Shown piece by piece: positions 5,872-10,477 of a stretch of DNA of 10,477 nucleotides (positions are counted from its first letter, which is position 1; the number at the start of each line of letters is the position of its first letter). The notes under the pieces are model-generated. The model made no database searches and was not told the origin of the DNA. It worked only from the letters and a program-made list of their open reading frames with translations. The position numbers and the translations under genes are program-made. This DNA is from Firmicutes bacterium UBA993 (GTDB lineage: Bacteria; Bacillota; Dethiobacteria; DTU022), in the NCBI GenBank assembly GCA_002292015.1, contig DBBD01000038.1:1-10477 (forward strand), read 5' to 3'.

Positions 5872-6867
5872 CTACCCCCCTGTCTTCGACATAGTGCGCA
5901 TGGCGCCCGGTTCAACCGAACCGCAGGAGCCGTCGGCAACCATCTGGTGCTCAGACGGCTTGCCGCTAAGCACCTTAACAATCAGTGCTTTTAAGGCATC
6001 GCGATCATTAATCGCTCCTTTTACCGAATACTCATCCTGGCAGTAGAGGCAAGCCTTGAGATTGCCTTCTGCTGTTAAGCGCAAACGGTTGCACCTGTCG
6101 CAAAAATGCCTGCTGATCGGATGAATCAGGCCGACAGTCCCTTTGCCGCCTTTTACGGTGTAAGCTTCAGCCGGTCCTGCGCCGCCAGGCAAAGGGGTTG
6201 GGGTCAGCGGCAGGCCTGCCTGTGCCGCGGTCTCTTCAACGTAGGAAAGCGGCAGGTAATGTTCCCGGTACTGCCGGTCATGATCGCCGATCGGCATATA
6301 CTCGATAAAGCGGACGTGCAGCGGCCGATCAAGAGTTAGCTTAATAAAATCGAGTACCTCGGTTTCATTGATCCCCTTTAGCAAAACGGTATTAATCTTA
6401 ACCGGTTTTAAGTCCAGTTGGAGTGCTGTTTCAATTCCGGCCATAACCTCATTCAGCTCGCCGCAGCGGGTTGTCCGGCGGTATACCTTAGGGTTCAGGC
6501 TATCTAAGCTGATATTAACCCGGTCCAGCCCGGCTTTTTTAAGTTCAGCGGCCTGCCCGGTTAGCAGAATACCGTTGGTAGTTAAGGCCAGGTCTTTTAT
6601 CTCTTCAACGGACTTGATTAAAACGATTAGGTCGCCAAGATTTTTCCGCACCAGCGGTTCGCCCCCGGTCAGGCGTATTTTCGAAATACCGAGTTCCGCT
6701 CCGGCCCGTACCACGGTAGCTATTTCTTCATAGGTAAGGATATCGTGGTGCGCTACCTGTTCAATACCCTCTTCGCCCATGCAGTAGAGGCAGCGCAGGT
6801 TGCAACGGTCGGTGACGGAGATCCTTAAATAATCGTGAGTTCTTCCCTGCTGATCAATAAGCGGCAT
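5872..6867 (-). CDS. moaA: GTP 3',8-cyclase MoaA (radical SAM)
   Basis: The 331-residue protein is MoaA, which uses two [4Fe-4S] clusters and S-adenosylmethionine to rearrange GTP to 3',8-cyclo-GTP, the first step of molybdopterin synthesis. The N-terminal radical SAM motif is TDRCNLRCLYC with Cys22, Cys26 and Cys29, followed by the SAM-binding LTGGEPLVR (67-74). The C-terminal substrate cluster is held by Cys256, Cys259 (FCDRCNRLRLT) and Cys273. The extreme C-terminus ends MSKTGG, with the conserved GG tail that MoaA inserts into its active site. An extra Cys276 follows Cys273 (CLYC), and its role is unknown. The ATG at 6867 has AGGAG 7 bases upstream. It sits 19 nt after the moeA-PBP gene, and its end contains the ribosome binding site of mobB-moaC, which acts on its product through MoaC. 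Length and motifs are normal. Confidence 0.97.
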   Translation of the reverse strand: MPLIDQQGRTHDYLRISVTDRCNLRCLYCMGEEGIEQVAHHDILTYEEIATVVRAGAELGISKIRLTGGEPLVRKNLGDLIVLIKSVEEIKDLALTTNGILLTGQAAELKKAGLDRVNISLDSLNPKVYRRTTRCGELNEVMAGIETALQLDLKPVKINTVLLKGINETEVLDFIKLTLDRPLHVRFIEYMPIGDHDRQYREHYLPLSYVEETAAQAGLPLTPTPLPGGAGPAEAYTVKGGKGTVGLIHPISRHFCDRCNRLRLTAEGNLKACLYCQDEYSVKGAINDRDALKALIVKVLSGKPSEHQMVADGSCGSVEPGAMRTMSKTGG

Positions 6868-6886
6868 GGCCTTCTCCTTAAACCTG

Positions 6887-8788
6887 TTATATTTCGATTA
6901 TTGTTCCCGCCTTGCGCATACTGTAACCGCCGAGCGCTTCAACCTCGCCCTGAAACTGCGGATCACAGATGATCTTCAGCAGCAGCGCCGCTTCCGCGGT
7001 TTCAAGAAATGAGCAGCTCAGCAGCAGATCGTAGCGTTCCTCAACCAGGGGAATAAAATCGAGGCCAAAAGCCCTGGCTGCCGGTAAAATGCCGAGGCCG
7101 ACCGAAGCCGTGCCGGCTGCCACGGCGGCAGCAACGTTAAGGTGTGTATGTTCTTCGCGTCCGTAGCCTTTTATCTGCACCGGCAAGAGGCCGGCTTCTT
7201 TAAGCAGGTAGTCGAACAGCAGGCGCGTGCCGGCTCCTTTCTGGCGATTAATAAACCCTTTGTCGGTGTCAGCCAGGTTGCTGATGGAACTGAATTGCTC
7301 CGGGTTACCGGCCGGCACAATCCAGCCCTGCATGCGGTAGACCAGGTTAACCAGGCTAAGCTTTTGGCCAGGAAGCATTTTTTTGATATAAGGCCGGTTA
7401 TAGTCACCTGTCTCAGGATCAAAGAGATGAACCCCGGCCAGGTGGGCCTGCCCCCGGCCGATGGCCATAATCCCGCCCATGCTGCCCAGGTGGGCCGATG
7501 AAAGGTTTAAGCGCGCATCTTCGTTTTTAAGCGCCGATGCCAGCAGGTCGATTACCAGGTCGTGGCTGCCGGCGGCCAGCAGGTTGTGGCGCAGTTCGCT
7601 TTCCGGCTTGTAAAGTTCGATCGTTACAGTTTCATCCTGCTCGTACCCTAAGGAATTCCCCGGAATGATTAAAAGGCCGTCCGCCCGCACCAGGGACATT
7701 GTCACCCCGGCCCCGCGGGTCAGCGGGTTGGCTATGTAGCGGCCATCGACGAAGCCCACTGTCATCCGCACATGTTCCTCAATTCCCATTTCAGAAACAA
7801 TGCGGCGGCCAAGGGTTACCGGCAATCTGGCCCGTTCGGGAACAGGCTGCTTATAGTAGCGGCTGAGCAGCGGCTGAACGAACCATTCGAGGCTTAAGTA
7901 GGCTGACACCGGGTAACCGGGCAGACCGATTACCGGCTTGCCATTAATCTGCCCAAGGATGGTTGGCTTGCCGGGCCTGGTGGCGACCCCGTGTAAAAAC
8001 ACCTCGCCCAGTTCGCTGATCACCCGGCAGCTGTAGTCCTCTTCCCCGGCGGAGGAACCGGCAATGACAATAACCAGGTCGGCTGTGGCGGAAGCGGCCA
8101 ACAGGGCCGCCTTAATCTTGTCCGGATCATCGGGCACAATCGGCCCGGCCAGCGGCTCGGCGCCCCACTGCCTTAAGTAGGCGGCAATAACCGCGCTGTT
8201 ATAATCCGGAACGTCTCCCCGGCGGCGGTCCTGCCCCGGCTCCACCAGGTCGGAGCCGCTTGGAATGATCGCCGCCTGCGGTTTTGCCAGCACTTTCACC
8301 CCGGTAATGCCGCCGGCCAGGATCGCGCCTAAGTCGGCCGGCCTAAGCGCGTGCCAGGCCGAGACGACCAAGTCACCGGCCACCACGTCTTCCCCAACGG
8401 CGCGCACATGTTGCCAGGGGGTGGCCGGGGCCAGCAGCTCCGCTTGTCCGTCACTTAACATTTGCAGATCTTCGATCTTAATCACGGCATCGAACCCCGG
8501 TGGGAGCGGATTTCCCGTATTAACAGTTACAAATCCCGGCCCCGGCTCCAAGGCCAGCGGATTTTGGTCGGAGGCGCTGAAAGTACTTTCAGCTACTACG
8601 GCAATGCCATCCATGGCCGCTGCATGATAACCGGGCATCGAAAGCCTGGCATAGACCGGTTCAGCCGTAACCCGGCCCAGCGCTTCGGCCACCGGAACAG
8701 TTTCTGTGCTGCGGGGCAGGTTAACCCCGGCCAGAAACTTTTCCAGCGCCTCCTGCCTGGGGGTATTGCTTAAGTAAACCTTCCGCAT
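6887..8788 (-). CDS. MoeA-like molybdenum insertase fused to a PBP-like domain
   Basis: The 633-residue protein has a MoeA part (about 1-395) and a PBP-like ligand-binding part (about 405-630). MoeA motifs are MPGYHAAAMDGIAV (51-64, Asp60), TVNTGNPLPPGFDAVIKIED (88-107), IPSGSDLVEPG (175-185), IAGSSAGEEDY (242-252, replacing the usual G-G-S-S), TRPGKPTILG (270-279) and IGLPGYPVSA (287-296). MoeA hydrolyses adenylyl-molybdopterin and inserts metal. The tail shows the pattern of the family found after MoeA or after DNA-binding domains: SHDLVIDLLASAL, LGSMGGIMAIGRGQAHLAGVHL, GFINRQKGAGTRLLFDYLL (511-529) and GLDFIPLVEERYDLLL. Related tails resemble molybdate/tungstate-binding proteins, so ligand sensing or metal delivery is a fair guess but unproven. 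There is no signal peptide, so it acts in the cytoplasm. The ATG at 8788 has GGAGG 7 bases upstream. It lies 31 nt after the first moeA and 19 nt before moaA. Confidence 0.93.
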   Translation of the reverse strand: MRKVYLSNTPRQEALEKFLAGVNLPRSTETVPVAEALGRVTAEPVYARLSMPGYHAAAMDGIAVVAESTFSASDQNPLALEPGPGFVTVNTGNPLPPGFDAVIKIEDLQMLSDGQAELLAPATPWQHVRAVGEDVVAGDLVVSAWHALRPADLGAILAGGITGVKVLAKPQAAIIPSGSDLVEPGQDRRRGDVPDYNSAVIAAYLRQWGAEPLAGPIVPDDPDKIKAALLAASATADLVIVIAGSSAGEEDYSCRVISELGEVFLHGVATRPGKPTILGQINGKPVIGLPGYPVSAYLSLEWFVQPLLSRYYKQPVPERARLPVTLGRRIVSEMGIEEHVRMTVGFVDGRYIANPLTRGAGVTMSLVRADGLLIIPGNSLGYEQDETVTIELYKPESELRHNLLAAGSHDLVIDLLASALKNEDARLNLSSAHLGSMGGIMAIGRGQAHLAGVHLFDPETGDYNRPYIKKMLPGQKLSLVNLVYRMQGWIVPAGNPEQFSSISNLADTDKGFINRQKGAGTRLLFDYLLKEAGLLPVQIKGYGREEHTHLNVAAAVAAGTASVGLGILPAARAFGLDFIPLVEERYDLLLSCSFLETAEAALLLKIICDPQFQGEVEALGGYSMRKAGTIIEI

Positions 8789-8819
8789 TAAAAAACCTCC
8801 GCTTAACTTGCCCTGCAGG

Positions 8820-10052
8820 CTACTCCCACAAATAAACTTCCACTTGCTCCCCGGCGCTTAACCCTTCTTTTTCCGGGGGTACAACCAACAGCCCGTCAGC
8901 CTCGGCCAAAGTGCGCAGCATCCCCGAGCGGCCAAACACCGGAACAGCAGTCAGCTCCCCGCTGGTTTCCTCCCGCTTTAGCTTCACCCGCACATAATCG
9001 GTACGCCCGGTGCGGGAGGCCACGTTGCGGGCCAGGGTAGCGCTTAAGGTCGGCATCAGCCTCTCCGTCAGGCGGCCGGCCAGCCGATCGATGATCGCCC
9101 GGCCGAAAATCGAAAAAATATTGAGGGCAGAAATCGGATGACCGGGCAATCCCAGTACCGGTTTATCATTACACTTGGCCAGCAGGGTCGGTTTTCCCGG
9201 TTGAATGGCAATCCCTTCAACCAGCAGGCCGGGTTTACCCAACTCCTGCATGGTGCGGGCGGTAAAATCGCGGCTGCCCACCGAACTGCCGCCGGAAAAA
9301 ACCAGAAAATCAACTTCCTCAAGGATGGCCCGGCTTTTTTCCAGAAAAACAGCAAAGTCGTCGGGCAGGATACCGCCATACTTAAAACCGGCGCCATACT
9401 GCCGCGCCAGGTAACTGATGGCGGGGGCATTGCTATCCCTGATTTGCCCCGCCTCCAGCTGCCTGGAACTGTAAGCAACCAGTTCGTCTCCGCTGGAGAA
9501 AAAACCGATCTGCGGCTGTCGGTGAACGGCAACCGCGGTAATGCCGATCGAAGCCAGCAGGCCGATCTCCGGCGCCCGGAGCAGCTGTCCCGCCTCCAGG
9601 GCAGTTGTGCCGGCTTTCAGGTCTTCGCCCCGGCGGATCACGTTTTCACCGGGGGCTAGCTGTTTAAAACTGTTAACCAGGTTGCCGGAGACCTCGGTAT
9701 CTTCAGCCATCACAACCGCATCGGTGTTTTCAGGCAGCATACCACCGGTATGCACCAGGCGGCACTGTCCGGGCCGGATCGAAGGGGCGCTCTTACCCAT
9801 CAGCACTTCCCCGGCCAGCTCGAACATCGCCGGCACACTCTCACCGGCGCCAAAACTCTCCCGGGCGGCTACCGCATAGCCGTCAACCGTGGATCGGTTA
9901 AAACCCGGCACATCTTCGAATGATTTCAAATCTCCGGCCAGGTAACGCCCACCGGCCAGTTCTATGGCCAGCGTTTCCGCCGGCAAGGCTTTAAATTCTT
10001 CCTTAATCAGATTTAGCACAGCGACAGGATCGCTGACCTGCATCAACTTCAC
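8820..10052 (-). CDS. moeA: molybdopterin molybdenumtransferase MoeA (first of two paralogues)
   Basis: The 410-residue product (from GTG 10052) is a MoeA/gephyrin-E protein that inserts molybdate or tungstate into adenylyl-molybdopterin. Numbered from that start, the motifs are FNRSTVDGYAV (51-61, Asp57), VHTGGMLPENTDAVVMAEDT (100-119), GFFSSGDELV (183-192), RDSNAPAI (205-212), FSGGSSVGSRDFT (252-264, Asp262), IQPGKPTLLA (283-292) and LGLPGHPISAL (300-310), then a domain IV ending in ADGLLVVPPEKEGLSAGEQVEVYL. PGHP stands in place of the common PGNP. I chose GTG 10052 because GGGGTG lies 5 bases upstream (10063-10058). In-frame TTG 10070 has no such site and abuts the leader terminator; ATG 10043 is another option. 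It is the first gene of the Moco operon, directly behind the riboswitch-like leader. Pairs of MoeA paralogues are common in organisms using both Mo and W, but which metal each handles cannot be seen. Confidence 0.95.
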   Translation of the reverse strand: MKLMQVSDPVAVLNLIKEEFKALPAETLAIELAGGRYLAGDLKSFEDVPGFNRSTVDGYAVAARESFGAGESVPAMFELAGEVLMGKSAPSIRPGQCRLVHTGGMLPENTDAVVMAEDTEVSGNLVNSFKQLAPGENVIRRGEDLKAGTTALEAGQLLRAPEIGLLASIGITAVAVHRQPQIGFFSSGDELVAYSSRQLEAGQIRDSNAPAISYLARQYGAGFKYGGILPDDFAVFLEKSRAILEEVDFLVFSGGSSVGSRDFTARTMQELGKPGLLVEGIAIQPGKPTLLAKCNDKPVLGLPGHPISALNIFSIFGRAIIDRLAGRLTERLMPTLSATLARNVASRTGRTDYVRVKLKREETSGELTAVPVFGRSGMLRTLAEADGLLVVPPEKEGLSAGEQVEVYLWE

Positions 10053-10072
10053 CGGTTCACCCCGAATCAATT

Positions 10073-10106
10073 AAAAAACCGCGCTTCCGGTAACTGGAAA
10101 ACACGG
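10073..10106 (-). terminator. leader terminator of the Moco operon (expression platform)
   Basis: On the coding strand, CCGTGTTTTCC (10106-10096) can pair with GGAAGCGCGG (10088-10079) around the loop AGTTACC, with two G-U pairs and one bulged U. T6 follows at 10078-10073. It lies between the riboswitch-like element and the moeA start, so it would stop transcription before any gene of the operon. The position upstream of the operon marks it as an attenuator, not an end-of-operon terminator. Confidence 0.75.
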
Positions 10107-10200
10107 CCCCTTAGGCATAGTCTCCTTTCCAATTACGGGAGGCGGAAGGATTTCTCCTCCAACCCTGGCCTTTCACCATATCCTTATAAAGGCTGTAGGT
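10104..10200 (-). promoter_or_regulatory. Moco riboswitch (molybdenum cofactor-sensing leader RNA)
   Basis: The coding-strand leader of the Moco operon carries the conserved core I recall from the Moco RNA motif, for example upstream of E. coli moaA. In order it has CCAGGG (10168-10163), a small hairpin GGAGGA-GAAA-TCCTTC (10160-10145), CCTCCCG (10142-10136), TTGGAAAGG (10133-10125) and an ACTATG segment (10121-10116). The hairpin corresponds to the P3 stem with a GAAA tetraloop. P3 is kept in Moco-type elements and lacking in those proposed to sense the tungsten cofactor. A cap-like CCTTTATAAGG (10192-10182) lies upstream. These elements regulate cofactor synthesis, modification and molybdate transport genes, which agrees with the moeA operon downstream. 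A terminator follows at once, so bound cofactor probably turns transcription off. The match is from memory of the consensus; exact aptamer ends are uncertain. Confidence 0.82.
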
Positions 10201-10220
10201 AACAAGGCTCGGAGCCTGCT

Positions 10221-10457
10221 ATGAAATTATATGCCGATTATATCATACTGCTTTTAACTTGGCTATTCTATGGAGGACCACTCTATGTGAGGGACATTAT
10301 TTATAACACAAAGGATAAGAGCTTTAAATTTACCAGCCTGGCGCATTTGCTGAACGAGGAGTTCCTACCCGGTTCTGTGAGGGGTATAGTATATCAATCG
10401 CACCAGCAAACGCTGGTGTCAAGGAGAGATTTAGGTATATCTACGCGACAATATTAG
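10221..10457 (+). CDS. doubtful small ORF, hypothetical
   Basis: This frame would give 78 residues from ATG 10221 (GGAG at 10211-10214, 6 bases upstream) or 56 residues from GTG 10287 (GGAGGA at 10272-10277, 9 bases upstream) to TAG at 10455-10457. The first 20 residues are hydrophobic (YIILLLTWLFYGG) and could form one membrane helix; the rest is mixed and I recognise no family. The shorter form is more compatible with the Moco operon promoter, which lies inside the longer reading frame on the other strand. The DNA is AT-rich compared with the genes to the left, so it could be a remnant of an acquired element. I see no convincing promoter. Apart from this frame and a short hairpin at 10401-10418, the 10266-10477 stretch shows nothing. 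Confidence 0.25.
   Translation: MKLYADYIILLLTWLFYGGPLYVRDIIYNTKDKSFKFTSLAHLLNEEFLPGSVRGIVYQSHQQTLVSRRDLGISTRQY
10237..10265 (-). promoter_or_regulatory. extended -10 promoter for the Moco operon
   Basis: On the - strand, TGATATAAT places a perfect TATAAT at 10242-10237 with an extended -10 TG one base upstream. TAGCCA (10265-10260) lies 17 bp further upstream and matches TTGACA at four of six bases. Transcription would begin near 10230, giving a leader of about 180 nt that contains the riboswitch-like element and terminator. A second TATAAT at 10231-10226 has no good -35. Confidence 0.6.
10401..10418. repeat. perfect 7-bp inverted repeat with 4-nt loop
   Basis: CACCAGC (10401-10407) and GCTGGTG (10412-10418) are perfect complements separated by AAAC. 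No T-run follows on either strand, so it is not a standard terminator. It lies inside the doubtful ORF near the window end. It could be a fold in a small RNA or a mobile-element end; nothing nearby decides this. Confidence 0.5.
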
Positions 10458-10477
10458 GTTTTTGGCAATCCTGATCC

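Noticed and set aside
5868..5981. A 38-residue N-terminal extension of the MobB-MoaC protein starting at ATG 5981
   Set aside because: The extension is the moaA 3' end read in another frame. The MobB fold begins at the Met at 5867, which has its own GGGGGG site.
9138..9659. A 173-codon + strand frame antisense to moeA
   Set aside because: It lies wholly inside conserved moeA and shows no domain, good ribosome binding site or promoter.
10226..10231. The second TATAAT as the main Moco operon -10 box
   Set aside because: The matching -35 position (AAAGCA at 10254-10249) is poor and there is no TG extension, unlike the box at 10242-10237.
10401..10418. Terminator for the small ORF at the right end
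   Set aside because: The hairpin is perfect but no T-run follows on either strand and it lies before the ORF stop codon.

Overview
The window looks like chromosome from an anaerobic Firmicute, probably class Clostridia. The evidence is: truA-rplM-rpsI in the Bacillus/Clostridium order; an L13 N-terminus (MRTT.MA) of the Firmicute type; strong GGAGG-type ribosome binding sites; TTG and GTG starts; and a tungsten/molybdenum cofactor cluster with the domain fusions common in syntrophic and acetogenic Clostridia. No species can be named from the sequence. The central part is GC-rich, while the two ends (about 1-290 and 10221-10477) are visibly more AT-rich.

Left part (+ strand). The 3' end of a PIN-domain (VapC-like) gene enters at base 1 and stops at 219. 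A tRNA pseudouridine synthase gene (truA, 291-1040) follows. Then come ribosomal protein genes rplM (1204-1674) and rpsI (1671-2063), which overlap by 4 nt, have their own near-consensus promoter and end at an intrinsic terminator. A metallo-beta-lactamase-fold hydrolase gene (2197-3069) follows. Next, behind a good promoter, is a geranylgeranylglyceryl phosphate synthase-family gene (3221-3955), an enzyme type best known from archaeal ether-lipid synthesis.

Right part (- strand, read from about 10230 down to 3952). This is a compact five-gene molybdenum cofactor (Moco) operon: moeA, a second moeA fused to a PBP-like domain, moaA, a mobB-moaC fusion, and a MOSC-mogA fusion. The gaps between genes are 31 nt, 19 nt, 4 nt and finally a 1-nt stop/start overlap. 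It is preceded by an extended -10 promoter, a leader that strongly resembles a Moco riboswitch, and a Rho-independent terminator just upstream of the first start codon. The operon therefore probably switches itself off by premature termination when cofactor is plentiful. It converges on the lipid gene so tightly that the two stop codons overlap.

How the operon works together: MoaA and MoaC make cyclic pyranopterin monophosphate from GTP. MPT synthase (MoaD/MoaE) and MoeB are absent from the window and must be encoded elsewhere. The MogA domain adenylylates molybdopterin and MoeA inserts Mo or W. The MobB-like domain suggests a dinucleotide or delivery step, and the MOSC domain may carry sulfur. 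Two MoeA paralogues, one with a ligand-binding-protein-like tail, suggest separate handling of molybdate and tungstate, but this is inference. The last ~260 bases hold only a doubtful small ORF and a short perfect hairpin.
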